Positions 1 to 12,199 of a stretch of DNA of 64,000 bases are shown here, one piece after another (positions within the stretch are counted from its first letter, which is position 1; each line of letters begins with the position of its first letter). The stretch covers positions 192,719,001 through 192,783,000 of the forward strand of contig NC_092337.1 in the NCBI RefSeq assembly GCF_046630445.1, read 5' to 3'. The stretch is from Rutidosis leptorrhynchoides (Eukaryota > Streptophyta > Magnoliopsida > Asterales > Asteraceae). Below the pieces are notes generated by a model. It was not told the DNA's origin, did no database searches, and worked only from the letters and a program-made list of their open reading frames with translations. Position numbers and translations under genes: made by a program.

Positions 1-896
1 CTAATGTAAAATATTAAAAATATAAAATACGTAATTTAAAGCGTAAAGTAAATGACAATAATAAAATTGCGATAATTAAAATGTGATAAATAAATTGTCA
101 ATAAATAAAATTGCGATAATTAAAAAGTACGATAATTAAAAGTGCAATTAAATATAATGAAAATAAAAGTGCGATGAAATATGAAATAAAGGAATTATGC
201 TTATTTAAACTTCCGTAATCATGATATTTGACGTGTTGATTTTAGTTTATTACCATGGGTTAATTGTCCTTTGTCCTGGATTATTCGATATGTCCATCTG
301 GTTTTTGTCCATAACAGTCCATCGGTCATAAATATAAAGTGCGAGTGTCCTCGTCAAATTATTCTTATATCCGAAGTCAAATATTCCAACTAATTGAGGA
401 CTTAAACTATAATTACACCAATTTTCCGTGTATGTAATTTACCCTTGTTTTAATAAGTCCATTAACTATTAATCCATTCCCGTGTCCGGTTAAATGAACG
501 ATTATTAGTACTTATAAATATCCCGCCCATCGTATCCGATCGAGTGTGTGTGGTTATTTATAGGTACGTCCAATTGTAAATCTTTATATTAAATTAACAA
601 ACTATCATTTAATTAAACAAATATAAAGCCCATTAATAGCCCATAGTCTAATTTCCACAAGTGTCGTTCTTTTGTCCAAACCCCAATTATGGTACAAAGC
701 CCAATTATCCCGTCTTAATATTTAGCCCAACATCACGATTACTTCGATTTAAATAAGCATAATAATAACTTAGCTACGAGACATTAATTTAAAAAGGTTG
801 AACATAACTTACAATGATTAATAATAGCGTAGCGTTACACGGACAGAATTTCGACTTACACCCTTACAACATTCGCTAACATACCCTCATTATTAT

Positions 897-954
897 TAAA
901 ATTAAAATTAAAATTAAAATTAAAATTAAAATTAAAATTAAAAATAAAATTAAA

Positions 955-958
<4 letters not shown>
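897..958. repeat. AAAATT hexamer tandem repeat
   Basis: About ten near-perfect tandem copies of a six-base unit (ATTAAA/AAAATT), running directly into the AT microsatellite that follows. Confidence 0.9.

Positions 959-1026
<68 letters not shown>
959..1026. repeat. AT dinucleotide microsatellite
   Basis: Roughly 34 uninterrupted AT units. Likely to be highly polymorphic in length; it produces artefactual Ile/Tyr reading frames on both strands. Confidence 0.95.
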
Positions 1027-1028
<2 letters not shown>

Positions 1029-1112
1029 CAGAGAGATAGAGAGGATAGAAAAAGGAGTACCAAACTCGGCTGAAAACTTTGCAATTTATAGCACTTGGCC
1101 TGACTTTTGGCC

Positions 1113-1160
1113 CCATGCGATCGCATGGAAATTGTGCTTCAAGGCCATGCGATCGCATGG
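1113..1160. other. Paired 16-bp palindrome CCATGCGATCGCATGG
   Basis: The perfect palindrome CCATGCGATCGCATGG occurs at 1113-1128 and again at 1145-1160, where it extends to 20 bp as GGCC...GGCC. The pair stands out as CpG-rich in AT-rich DNA. It lies inside the putative LTR and is comparable in layout to the GC-rich word pairs in the LTRs near 4680, 28850 and 55130. Function unknown. Confidence 0.9.
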
Positions 1161-1626
1161 CCCTCTGATCCAGCTCACATAATTTTGTTTTCTTGTTTTC
1201 CGACGGTTTTAATATATAATATAATATATATAATTTTAAGAATTAATTATATATTATATTATATTCATGTGCATAGTTGACTTGTAATTTTTATTCCGTT
1301 GCGTCGAGCGTTGAGAGTTGACTCTGGTCCCAGTTTCGGATTTTCGAACGTCCTTGCGTACAATTTAATATCTTGTACTTTACGTTTCGCGGCTTGTACT
1401 CTTGTAATTTCTAGACGTTTCTTATCAATAATTTGAATCACTTGGATTGTACTTTGTACTTTTGAGCTTTTTGGTCGTTTGCATCTTCAATTTGTCGAAT
1501 CTGTCTTTTGTCTTCACCTTTTATTATTTAAACGAATATCACTTGTAAATAGAACAATTCCAACTAAAAGCTTGTCTTTCTTGAGGAATAATGCTATGAA
1601 ATATATGTTCGTTTTTAGCATTATCA

Positions 1627-2549
1627 AGTCTATTGGTAGGTAGCGGGTACCAATTGCATTACAAGTGCAACTCTTAGTTCTTTATAGGACCTAGTGATAT
1701 ATGTAGTCCAACAAACCACTATTATCCACTGCCATGTTTGTCCCATCCTTGCCTCGAACTCAGGTCTCATCGTGAATACGATTAAGTCATCCAATTTGGA
1801 AATAGTAGAAGTTCATGCTAGTCTCACTCGATCGAAAAATCTACCTCGTGGCCATAATTCAGCCTAGTCTCACTAGATCAGAAAAATAACGAGGAGTGCT
1901 TGCAAGCTCATTGGATGGCATGACTTATATTTGACGGGTATTTTAGAAAAATTTTGTGTCAATGAATAATGCATGCACACAAGATTCGCTACACTATTAG
2001 TTAAAAATATTTTAACCAATTATATATGTCGATTATGTTTGTGCGTCTAATTTTTTATTTAATTTATAGCATATAAAACTAACAAATACACAAACGTGTA
2101 TCGTTTTAAAAAAAAATTAAAAGATGTCGCCCATATATATTATTTGAGTTTTAAAATCGTAAATTCTAACTCGTTAGAGTTTAACTCTTAAAATAAGAAA
2201 TATTAATCTTTAAATTCGTTACGTGTTTTATTTAACGTTTTTATCAAAAACATTTAGCATATAGTAATCAACAATTATATATAAAAATGTGAAAAAAAAT
2301 AAAACACAATCGTGCATCACACACATACATAGCCTAGCCCAAAATCTTATGCTTGATCCCATGAGCTGACATGAGATCAAGAGGTCAAACTAAGGACAAT
2401 ATTATAGCTCCCACTTGATTCAAGAACCAGTGAAAACTTGTGATGAACGCCATTGCCGTTAACTTGATCTAAACGTCATCTTCTGAGCCAAAACCTTGTG
2501 TCGTATCTTTATCTTCAATCTTCATCTTTTTTACATTTATTTAAATTTG
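1627..2549. other. Unassigned spacer between two retrotransposons
   Basis: AT-rich sequence with no supported gene, no long open frame and no clear repeat. It is the DNA into which, or next to which, the flanking elements inserted. Confidence 0.5.
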
Positions 2550-2864
2550 TGTTACTCCCACAATATGATGATTAACGATCGATTTTGTGAAATATTAGTG
2601 GGTTTGGGTTGTTTAGATATGATAAGAACTAGATAGAGAAAGTAATACTTGAGAGAATAACTAGAACATTATCATTAACTCAACTAGTTACAAATGGATG
2701 TGGGAGGTTGCTTTTATACTAGTAACCTCTAAGTGGTAACTTGACATGGTAAGTTACATTTACCATGGTAAAGTAGCTAAAATACATTAATAAGTAAACT
2801 ATCTATTATATTAGTAAGACTAAAACCACATGCCACATATAATAGACAATATTCATTGTCAACA
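2550..2864 (-). repeat. 3' LTR of the copia element
   Basis: 315 bp. On the minus strand it begins TGTTGACAATGAATATTG and ends GGGAGTAACA. It matches 37041-37353 with only scattered substitutions. Confidence 0.92.
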
Positions 2865-2880
2865 ATCTCCCCTTTGGCAT
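2865..2880 (-). other. Polypurine tract of the copia element
   Basis: On the minus strand CCAAAGGGGAGAT abuts the LTR start, the expected priming site for plus-strand DNA synthesis. A degenerate copy of this purine tract and LTR-edge combination lies about 40 bp further in (2898-2938). Confidence 0.8.
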
Positions 2881-4370
2881 GGGGTTTTCAAAACAGTGTC
2901 AATTGTCAACAATTTTCCCTTTGTCAACGAATATGGCATCCCGTGTTCATTGCAAAATAGCAGAGACAGAATATATGATTATCATTAGAGAGGGAATGTA
3001 TACCTGCTAAGAAGAAACAATGAGGTTAAGGTAAAAGTTTGATCCTCAGGGAAAGCAGGTTCTTTAGAAACCGTTTTTGGTTTTGTAAAAATCAAGCTAG
3101 TTGTTATACTAGACAGGTTTAAATCAGGCATGCTAGTTGTTACACTAGACAAGTTTTCTAAAACCAAAATTGGTAGGTCCAAGTTTAACCTCGGTGGATG
3201 TTGAGGATGACTGGTCACCGAAGTTCTAGTCGGCGTTAGCAAGCTATCCACCTCCATGATTAAAGTATCATGGGACTTTTGTACGACTATGCCGCTCTTG
3301 GTTATACCAAGTCTTCCAACTGTACCTAACACCACATTGGTGTCGGTAGAAATCAATGTAATGTAGGAAAATGTTGCGTCGCGTCCTGAAGTCATTGATA
3401 TGTAATGAGGTGACAAATCTCGATATGTCATGAGGTGATAAATCTCTTTCAGTTGTTGTACTCTCTTAGGAGTGTATGTAGTCAGGCTTAAATGCTGACT
3501 GATCGTTAAGGTGATAATCCTTCTGGAGGTTGGATAAATCTACCAAGGTAAGCCTAAGCATTGTCATATTGCCTCTCCATTAAACTAGACAGATCTTCCT
3601 CATCAAGATAAGTCTGACCTCTGGACCCTGTTTGAGGTCCCACCTTCTAAAATAAGGTGTTGATAGAGGATTTCCGGCCGATATGCAGGGTTCCTATTCA
3701 TGGTTTTTCGAAACCCCTTCGGCAGTTCGAGACACCAAACACTTAATTTGCATTAAGATGTTGGGTCATTCCACATTTAAGGCAGTCCTCTAGACACATC
3801 CTCCAGAGGCAGTCACTAGGACACATCCTCCGTTATTTGGTGACTGTTGTGGTTGAGGCAATCATCTAGACACATCCTCCGTCATTACTGACATTTGAAT
3901 CTTTAAACTCCCCCTTGAAAGTTGCACATTTTGGGTGAGTTTGATGTGAAAGGCCATGTTTTACAATGTTATGTGTGCAAAAGCCATTTTGATGTTTAAC
4001 ACCACTTTGAAGTGTGTTTGACACCACTTTGAGATGCGGGTTCTACACATAAGTATGTAGAAGCCCTCAGATTGTTCAAAAATTTGTTCGTTCTCCCCCT
4101 CAAAATATGTTTTACTTTGTGAAACCTATTTTGAAAAACAAATTTTGCAAATTTAGGTTTTAGAAAACCTTATTTGTAGAGCGGGTCTCACACTGTAATT
4201 TATGTGAGAGCCATTTTATAAGTGAGTTCTGTACTGAAATGTACATAAGTCATTCTGGTTTTAATCCTTTTATCCTCCCCCTCAAAATATGACGTGTCAT
4301 ATTTTGATAAAACCTTTAATTTCTTGGTCTTTTTCTCCCCCTCAAAATATGATTTATCTGGGTTTAAAAC
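2881..4370 (-). other. Copia 3' non-coding region with repeated purine boxes
   Basis: Several pyrimidine boxes (purine-rich on the minus strand) recur: CTCCCCCTT at 3908, TTCTCCCCCTCAAAATATG at 4091, a close copy at 4273 and another at 4333. They resemble the multiple polypurine tracts described upstream of Sirevirus 3' LTRs. A 148-codon minus-strand frame at 2985-3431 is Ser/Thr-rich and matches no family I recognise; I do not call it a gene. The Tat-like insertion begins immediately after 4370. Confidence 0.6.
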
Positions 4371-6004
4371 TGATATTGCATATTTTATACACGTTTTCCT
4401 TAGCGATATTGATCACATTTTAGTCCGTTCGAATACGATTTGGCGGTTATATTGAAGATATTGAGAATATTCGAGTTTGAAAAGTTTATTGTTGAAGAGT
4501 GGCGTCTTATGTAGTTTTTGAGGCATTTGTTAATCGATTATTATTATTGGTGCTCCGGGGTTGGAAAAGTTAAGTTCATATCGGGTAATTTGGTTCTAAG
4601 TTATTATTTGTGTTATAAAAGTGCAAGGGAAGTTTGGAATCAGAAAACGTTGAAGGTCGCGACGCGGAGCTCTTGGCCGCGGCGCGGAAATCCAAATAGT
4701 TCGATATCAGAAAGGGGTCTGAAGAAAGGTCAAAAATCAGTTAAAGACCGCGGTGCGACAAATGGGTCCGCGGCGCGGCATTGGCCGAGTTTCAATTTCA
4801 GGATAGGATTTCATAATGTTCCAGTTCATGTTAAGTGTCGCGGCGCGACAAATATGGTCGCGGCGCGGAGGTCTGTCTGTCCAGATTTATTTGGCAGCTA
4901 TTTAAGGCCCAAAAAATACCCTAACTAATCACTTTCGCATCCAGACGATTTCCAGCAGCTTTTTGACGAACCAAGGTGATTTTTGGGGTTTTCCAAGGTC
5001 ATTCTAACACATCAATCATTCCGAAAACAAGTCTCGATCCGTCTATCATTCAAGAACACAATTTTCATTAGGTGTAATTCTTATCATCATTATGAATACT
5101 CTTAATTATTTATTTGTGATTTTTGTTCTAGCCATGATTGGCTAAGCTTTTAATGTTTGTCTAGATTGAATATTCGTATGTGTTTGGATGATACTTTAAT
5201 GTTTTATTGATTAATGCATGATAATTATGAGTTTTGATTAAGAACCATTCTTGTGGGTGTTGATTATTGTTACTTAGTTGATTAGTGATCTTGTTTGAAC
5301 AAAGGGAACCCTGTTTCAATTTAGTACACTAGTTTTCAATTGATTTGTCTTAACCAATTGGGTGCTTACTGGACCAAGGGGGTAAACCGGGTAACAAGGA
5401 TTAAACAAAACAGGGGTGAATTATGTGGAGCGAACGCGTAACGAATTGAATCTTAATCTTGTAATAAGTTAATTACTAAGTCACAAATGAAAGAGGTCTT
5501 TGGTGAAAGAGAACCCTAAGCCAATAAATCCAAGTTTGAGGTGTTTGCTAAAAGAGAACTCTGGATAAACCGACTTTGTAGTTGCATGTATTGATAAATT
5601 GAACTGGTGCTTAATAACAAATCATCCGACACTACGAATAGGAGATCTAGGCGAACATTCTTTTATCCATTGAGTTCAAATATCTTTACTTTTCGTCGAG
5701 TCAGCATTTATTTTTATAAACTTAAAAACACAAAAATATCGTCTTTTACTTTTAATCAATCTTTGATTTGGCTAATCATTAAATAGTCACAAGACAAATT
5801 ATCTCGTACTTTCAATTTTCATAGATTAACTTAGTTTATTTTCGTTAGTTGCAATCTTAATTCTCACATTTAAACTGTCCTTGGAACGATTTCGGAATTA
5901 CCAACTTTATACTATTGCATGATTGGGTACACTGCCCGTTAGTGTTTAGTAATCTTTAAACCGGCATTTTCCATTATAAATTATATACCAGATTTTACAC
6001 ATCA
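4371..6004 (+). repeat. LTR copy A of the three-LTR element
   Basis: 1634 bp, starting TGATATTGCATATTTTATAC and ending TTTTACACATCA. A GC-rich section at about 4655-4870 carries repeated CGCGGCGCG words, giving a chance 136-codon open frame (4518-4928) also present in the other two copies. It lies wholly in the LTR and is not treated as a gene. Confidence 0.95.
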
Positions 6005-6010
6005 AGTTTT

Positions 6011-6028
6011 TGGCGCCGCTGCCGGGGA
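6011..6028 (+). other. Primer binding site, tRNA-Asp type (internal copy 1)
   Basis: TGGCGCCGCTGCCGGGGA lies six bases after the LTR. It is complementary, with one mismatch, to the 3' end of plant tRNA-Asp, as in Athila/Tat elements. Confidence 0.85.
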
Positions 6029-6170
6029 CAGTTGTGTCGAAAATTAGGATTGTTATCTAATTGTTCTTAGTTTAGTTTAGTTATAGTTTATTATTTCTTT
6101 TCGTTATTCTCAGTTGAATCGGTGCGTTTAATCAGTTGTTAGTTGTGATTTCGCAGGTAACAGGTAGTGC

Positions 6171-6554
6171 ATGCCACATACGCGTTCTTCCAATTCTCTA
6201 ATTCTTCAACCATTTGCAGAACCTGAAAGAGAGTTATTCAGAGCATTAAGTTAAGAGCAACAGTCTACAGTGGATTCATCTTTTTCTTCGAGTGCTAATA
6301 TAATTAATTTGGGTAGTAGTTCTAAGACTGTGGTGACCGATACACCACCTGAAATCAGAGAAGAAGAAGAATCTTACATTTCATTAGATCTTTTCGGGAC
6401 TGAAGATATGGCTGACGCTGATCAACCAAATCGTCCTCAGACTATGGCAGAAAAGTTGAAGGCCACACGAGGGGGCCAAGGAAATTCGATTACTCAACCG
6501 GACCATGCGCTAGATCGAAAATTTAAACAGAGCGATCCTCATTGTTTCTCCTAA
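6171..6554 (+). pseudogene. Gag-like N-terminal fragment, copy 1, with a premature stop
   Basis: Collinear with the open frame in the second internal copy (9233-9616). The CAA codon at its residue 28 is TAA here (6252-6254), so only a later ATG at 6270 stays open. The product would be acidic in the middle, with no zinc knuckle and no downstream capsid region. The remainder of this internal region, to 7432, is non-coding except for a 111-codon frame at 7068-7403 that is broken in the sister copy. Confidence 0.7.
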
Positions 6555-7432
6555 CAAGGACAATGTTGCACCCGACCACCTTATTTAACCACACAGGATG
6601 TATCTTTTCCATCCTTAAGGGAGTCAAGTCTCCCGAACGATACACTTGCTGATTTGTTTCAGAAGATGTAGTCCAGACCAGTTGTAGGGTGACGAAAAAT
6701 CTTGAAAAGTCATTGCTAAAATCGACTGGAAATCTACCAGGCCTCAACGTCAAACAGGGAAACTGGTAGTCAAAGCTTGTCTCAATGAGGGAGATTTGCT
6801 AGCCAAATGGGAAGCGCACCATGATACACAAAATGTCAGTGATTGATCAGATTCCCAGTGGATAACCTCCGGAAAGGTAAGATATCAGTTTTTAAGCCTG
6901 ATGAACCTCAATCTTTATGGTTGATTTAACGGATTAGATGATCACCTCATGATTATTGATGATATCTGGACGTAATGTGTATCCTCCTAAGCATATTATT
7001 TTCTTACCGACATCTCGCGATGTTAGGTACTGTGGGAGGCTTGGCTTATCCAATTGAGGGGTAGCCCGTGCGTTCTTTTGGCACACATGTTCGATTGCTA
7101 TACTTTTTGGTGTTCGGTTTCCACTTGATTCCCATTTACTTTGAAGACTTATTTATGATTCGAGATTCTCTACTTCATCAGTATGGTACGTTATTCGAGA
7201 TTATTTTTGGTTACTATATCCATTACATATTTTTTGCGGTTTGGGAAGTTAATTCGGGGGAATGCAAGTGGGAACCATGGTTGATGTTTACTCAAAATCG
7301 TGACCATGCTAGTTTTTGGTTTGTTAGTTTTTCGTTTGGTTCTACATGCATGTTGAAGAAGTTATTATATGGTAGAAGATTATTTTGGAGTTCTATTGCT
7401 TGAGGACAAGAAAAACTCTAGTTTGGGGTGGT

Positions 7433-9066
7433 TTGATATCGCATATTTTATACACATTTTCCTTAGTGATATCGATCACATTATAGTCCGTTCGGATACG
7501 ATTTGGCGGTTATATTGAAGATATTGAGAATATTCGAGTTTGAAAAGTTTATTGTTGAACAGTGGCGTCTTATGTAGTTTTTGAGGCATTTGTTAATCGA
7601 TTATTATTATTGGTGCTCCGGGGTTGGAAACGTTAAGTTCATATCGAGTAATTTGGTTCTAAGTTATTATTTGTGTTATAAAAGTGCAAGGGAAGGTCGG
7701 AATCAGAAAACGTTGAAGGCCGCGGCGCGGAGCTCTTGGCCGCGACGCGGTAATCCAAATAGTACGATATCAGAAAGGGGTCTGAAGAAAGGTCAAAAAT
7801 CAGTTAAAGACCGTGGCGCGACAAATGGGTCTGCGGCGCGGCATTGGCCGAGTTTCAATTTCAGGATAGGATTTCAAAATGTTCCAGTTCATGTTAAGTG
7901 TCGCGGCGCGACAAATATGGTCGCGGCGCGGAGGTCTGTCGGTCCAGATTTATTTGGCAGCTATTTAAGGCCCAAAAAATACCCTAACTAATCACTTTCG
8001 CATCCAGACAATTTCCAGCAGCTTTTTGACGAACCAAGGTGATTTTTGGGGTTTTCCAAGGTCATTCTAACACATCAATCATTCCGGAAACAAGTCTCGA
8101 TTCGTCTATCATTCAAGAACACAATTTTCATTAGGTTTAATTCTTATCATCATTATGAATACTCTTAATTGTTTATTTGTGATTTTTGTTCTAGCCATGA
8201 TTGGCTAAGCTTTTAATGTTTGTCTAGATTGAATATTCGTATGTGTTTGGATGATACTTTAATGTTTTATTGATTAATGCATGATAATTATGAGTTTTGA
8301 TTAAGAACCATTCTTGTGGGTGTTGATTATTGTTACTTAGTTGATTAGTGATCTTGTTTGAACAAAGAGAACCCTGTTTCAATTTAGTACACTAGTTTTC
8401 AATTGATTTGTCTTAACCAATTGGGTGCTTAGTGGACCAAGGGGTAAACCGGGTAACAAGGATTAAACAAAACAGGGGTGAATTGTGTGGAGCGAACGCA
8501 TAACTAATTGAATCTTAATCTTGTAATAAGTTAATTACTAAGTCACAAACGAAAGAGGTCTTTGGTGAAAGGGAACCCTAAGCCAATAAATCCAAGTTTG
8601 AGGTGTTTGCTAAAAGAGAACTCTGGGTAAACCGACTTTGTAGTTGCATGTATTGATAAATTGAACTGATGCTTAATAACAAATCATCTGACACTACGAA
8701 TAGGAGATCTAGGCGAACATTCTTTTATCCATTGAATTCAAATATCTTTACTTTTCGTTGAGTCAGCATTTATTTTTATAAACTTAAAAACACAAAAATA
8801 TCGTCTTTTACTTTTAATCAATCTTTGATTTGGCTAATCGTTAAATAGTCACAAAACAAATTATCTCGTACTTTCAATTTTCATAGATTAACTTAGTTTA
8901 TTTTCGTTAGTTGCAATCTTAATTCTCACATTTAAACTGTCCTTGGAACGATTTTGGAATTACCAACTTTATACTATTGCACGATCGGGTACACTGCCCG
9001 TTAGTGTGTAGTAATCTTTAAACCGGCATTTTCCATTATAAATTATATACTAGAATTTACACATCA
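7433..9066 (+). repeat. LTR copy B (middle) of the three-LTR element
   Basis: 1634 bp, TGATATCGCATATTTTATAC to TTTACACATCA. It is preceded by the tail TTGAGGACAAG and a G-rich tract (GTTTGGGGTGG with its flank), the polypurine tract of copy 1. It serves at once as 3' LTR of copy 1 and 5' LTR of copy 2. Confidence 0.95.
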
Positions 9067-9072
9067 AGTTTT

Positions 9073-9090
9073 TGGCGCCGCTGCCGGGGA
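9073..9090 (+). other. Primer binding site, tRNA-Asp type (internal copy 2)
   Basis: Same sequence and same six-base spacing from the LTR as in internal copy 1. Confidence 0.85.
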
Positions 9091-9232
9091 CAGTTGTGTC
9101 GAAAATTAGGATTGTTATCTAATTGTTCTTAGTTTAGTTTAGTTATAGTTTATTATTTCTTTTCGTTATTCTCAGTTGAATCGGTGCGTTTAATCAGTTA
9201 TTAGTTGTGATTTCGCAGGTAACAGGTAGTGC

Positions 9233-9616
9233 ATGCCACATACGCGTTCTTCTAATTCTCCAATTCTTCAACCATTTGCAGAACCTGAAAGAGAGTTATT
9301 CAGAGCATTAAGTCAAGAGCAACAGTCTACAGTGGATTCATCTTTTTCTTCGAGTGCTAATATAATTAATTTGGGTAGTAGTTCTGAGACTGTGGTGCTC
9401 GATACACCACCTGAAATTAGAGAAGAAGAAGAATCTTACATTTCATTAGATCTTTTCGAGACTGAAGATATGGCTGACGCTGATCAACCGAATCGTCCTC
9501 AGACTATGGCAGAAAAGTTGAAGGCCACACGAGGGGGCCAAGGCAATTCGATTACTCAACCGGACCATGCGCTAGATCGAAAACTTAAACAGGGCGATCC
9601 TCATTGTTTCTCCTAA
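9233..9616 (+). CDS. Truncated gag-like protein of the three-LTR element
   Basis: An open frame of 127 residues starts at the first ATG after the primer site. It begins MPHTRSSNSP and includes PEREL and an acidic stretch (IREEEES), similar in style to the N-terminus of Athila/Tat gag proteins. It ends before any capsid or zinc-knuckle region, so it cannot be a complete gag. Upstream is the leader after the tRNA-Asp primer site; downstream 9617-10495 is non-coding up to the polypurine tract (CTAGTGTGGGGTGG). It may be a relic, or a retained packaging segment. A cellular function is not suggested. Confidence 0.5.
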   Translation: MPHTRSSNSPILQPFAEPERELFRALSQEQQSTVDSSFSSSANIINLGSSSETVVLDTPPEIREEEESYISLDLFETEDMADADQPNRPQTMAEKLKATRGGQGNSITQPDHALDRKLKQGDPHCFS

Positions 9617-10495
9617 CAAGGACAATGTTGCACCCGACCACCTTATTTAACCACACAGGATGTATCTTTTCCATCCTTAAGGGAGTCAAGTCTCCCGAAC
9701 GACACACTTACTGATTTGTTTCAGAAGATGTAGTCCAGACCAGTTGTAGGGTGACGAAAAATCTTGAAAAGTCATTGCTAAAATTGACTGGAAATCTACC
9801 AGGCCTCTACGTCAAATAGGGAAACTGGTAGTCAAAGCTTGTCTCAATGAGGGAGATTTGCTAGCCAAATGGGAAGCGCACCATGATACATAAAATGTCA
9901 GTGATTGATCAGATTCCCAGTGGATAACCTCCGGAAAGGTAAGATATCAGCTTTTAAGCCTGATGAACCTCAATCTTTATGGTTGATTTAACGGATTAGA
10001 TGATCACCTCATGATTATTGATGATATCTGGATGTAATGCGTATCCTCCTAAGCACATTATTTTCTTACCGACATCTCGCGATGTTAGGTACTGTGGGAG
10101 GCTTGGCTTGACCAATTGAGGGGTAGCCCGTGCGTTCTTTTAGCACACATGTTCGATTGCTATACTTTTTGGTGTTAGGTTTCTACTTGATTCCCATTTA
10201 CTTTGAAGACTTATTTATGATTCGAGATTCTCTACTTCATCAGTATGGTACATTATTCGAGATTATTTTTGGTTACTATATCCATTACATATTGTTTGCT
10301 GTTTAGGAAGTTAATTCGGGGGAATGCAAGTGGGAACCATGGTTGATGTTTACTCAAAATCGTGCCCATGCTAGTTTTTGGTTTGTTGGTTTTTCGTTTG
10401 GTTCTACATGCATGTTGAAGAAGTTATTATATGGTAGAAGATTATTTTCGAGTTCTATTGCTTGAGGACAAGCAAAACTCTAGTGTGGGGTGGTT

Positions 10496-12129
10496 TGATA
10501 TCGCATATTTTATACACGTTTTCCTTAGCGATATCGATCACATTTTAGTCCGTTTGGATACGATTTGGCGGTTATATTGAAGATATTGAGAATATTCGAG
10601 TTTGAAAAGTTTATTGTTGTAGAGTGGCGTCTTATGTAGTTTTTGAGGCATTTGTTAATCAATTATTATTATTGGTGCTACGGGGTTGGAAACGTTAAGT
10701 TCATATCGGGTAATTTGGTTCCAAGTTATTATTTGTGTTATAAAAGTGCAAGGGAAGGTCAGAATCAGAAAACATTGAAGGCCGCGGCGCGGAGCTCTTG
10801 GCCGCGGCGCGGTAATCCAAATAGTTCGATATCAGAAAGGGGTCTGAAGAAAGGTCAAAAATCAGTTAAAGACTGCGGCGCGACAAATGGGTCCGCGGCA
10901 CGGCATTGGCCGAGTTACAATTTCAGGATAGGATTTCAAAATGTTCCAGTTCATGTTAAGTGTTGCGGCGCGACAAATATGGTCGCGGCGCGGAGGTCTG
11001 TCGGTCCAGATTTATTTGGCAGCTATTTAAGGCCCGAAAAATACCCTAACTAATCACTTTCACATCCAGACGATTTCCAGCAGCTTTTTGATGAACCAAG
11101 GTGATTTTTGGGGTTTTCCAAGGTCATTCTAACACATCAATCATTCCGGAAACAAGTCTCGATCCGTCTATCATTCAAGAACACAATTTTCATTAGGTTT
11201 AATTCTTATCATCATTATGAATACTCTTAATTGTTTATTTGTGATTTTTGTTCTAGCCATGATTGGCTAAGCTTTTAATGTTTGTCTAGATTGAATATTC
11301 GTATGTGTTTGGATGATACTTTAATGTTTTATTGATTAATGCATGATAATTATGAGTTTTGATTAAGAACCATTCTTGTGGGTGTTGATTATTGTTACTT
11401 AGTTGATTAGTGATCTTGTTTGAACAAAGGGAACCCTGTTTCAATTTAGTACACTAGTTTTCAATTGATTTGTCTTAACCAATTGGGTGCTTACTGGACC
11501 AAGGGGGTAAACCGAGTAACAAGGATTAAACAAAACAGGGGTGAATTGTGTGGAGCGAACGCGTAACCAATTGAATCATAATCTTGTAATAAGTTAATTA
11601 CTAAGTCACAAACGAAAGAGGTCTTTGGCGAAAGGGAACCCTAAGCCAATAAATCCAAGTTTGAGGTGTTTGCTAAAAGAGAACTCTGGATAAACCGACT
11701 TTGTAGTTGCATGTATTGATAAATTGAACTGGTGCTTAATAACAAATCATCCGACACTACGAATAGGAGATCTAGGCGAACATTCTTTTATCCATTGAGT
11801 TCAAATATCTTTACTTTTCGTCGAGTCAGCATTTATTTTTGTAAACTTAAAAACACAAAAATATCGTCTTTTACTTTTAATCAATCTTTGATTTGGCTAA
11901 TCGTTAAATAGCCACAAAACAAATTATCTCGTACTTTCAATTTTCATAGATTAACTTAGTTTATTTTCGTTAGTTACAATCTTAATTCTCACATTTAAAC
12001 TGTCCTTGGAACGATTTCGGAATTACCAACTTTATACTATTGCACGATCGGGTACACTGCCCGTTAGTGTGTAGTAATCTTTAAACCGGCATTTTCCATT
12101 ATAAATTATATACTAGATTTTACACATCA
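10496..12129 (+). repeat. LTR copy C of the three-LTR element
   Basis: 1634 bp, again TGATATCGC to CACATCA, followed directly by the target duplication AAAAC. It differs from copies A and B only by scattered substitutions and small compensating indels. Confidence 0.95.
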
Positions 12130-12199
12130 AAAACATATTTTGACAATTTGCAACTCAGAGAATATAGGTTTTGATGAGAAAGATTGAAAACCAGTTGAG

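Larger units (their letters stand above)
1..1626 (-). mobile_element. LTR of an LTR retrotransposon, minus strand, cut by the window edge
   Basis: Read on the minus strand the stretch begins TGATAATGCTAAAAACG at 1626, a TG-type LTR start. It is AT-rich and contains a hexamer array, an AT microsatellite and a pair of GC-rich palindromes, a layout like that of the LTRs further right in the window. The sequence resembles an LTR I recall as common in Asteraceae genomes; that recollection was not checked by search. No second copy lies in the window, so the LTR call rests on the terminus and composition. No coding region is supported; the apparent 100-residue reading frame at 856-1158 only translates the simple repeats. 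Confidence 0.5.
4371..12129 (+). mobile_element. Three-LTR Tat/Athila-like element (LTR-internal-LTR-internal-LTR)
   Basis: Three LTR copies, each 1634 bp, alternate with two internal regions of 1428 and 1429 bp. The array is bounded by a perfect 5-bp target duplication AAAAC (4366-4370 and 12130-12134), so the whole array occupies one insertion site in the older copia element. Each internal copy starts with a primer site matching tRNA-Asp (TGGCGCCGCTGCCGGGGA) and ends with a G-rich purine tract. The only coding content is a 127-residue gag-like N-terminus, open in the second copy and broken in the first. There is no protease, RT or integrase, so it depended on other elements. Unequal recombination or joining of elements before integration are both possible origins. 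Confidence 0.93.

Noticed and set aside
856-1158. 100-codon frame rich in Ile/Tyr and Asn/Phe
   Set aside because: It is a translation of the AT microsatellite and hexamer repeat; the same applies to the frames at 51753-52125.
4518-11053. Three 136-codon open frames with almost the same protein (4518-4928, 7581-7991, 10643-11053)
   Set aside because: They lie entirely in the three LTR copies and cross the GC-rich words. Their similarity follows from LTR duplication, not from coding selection.
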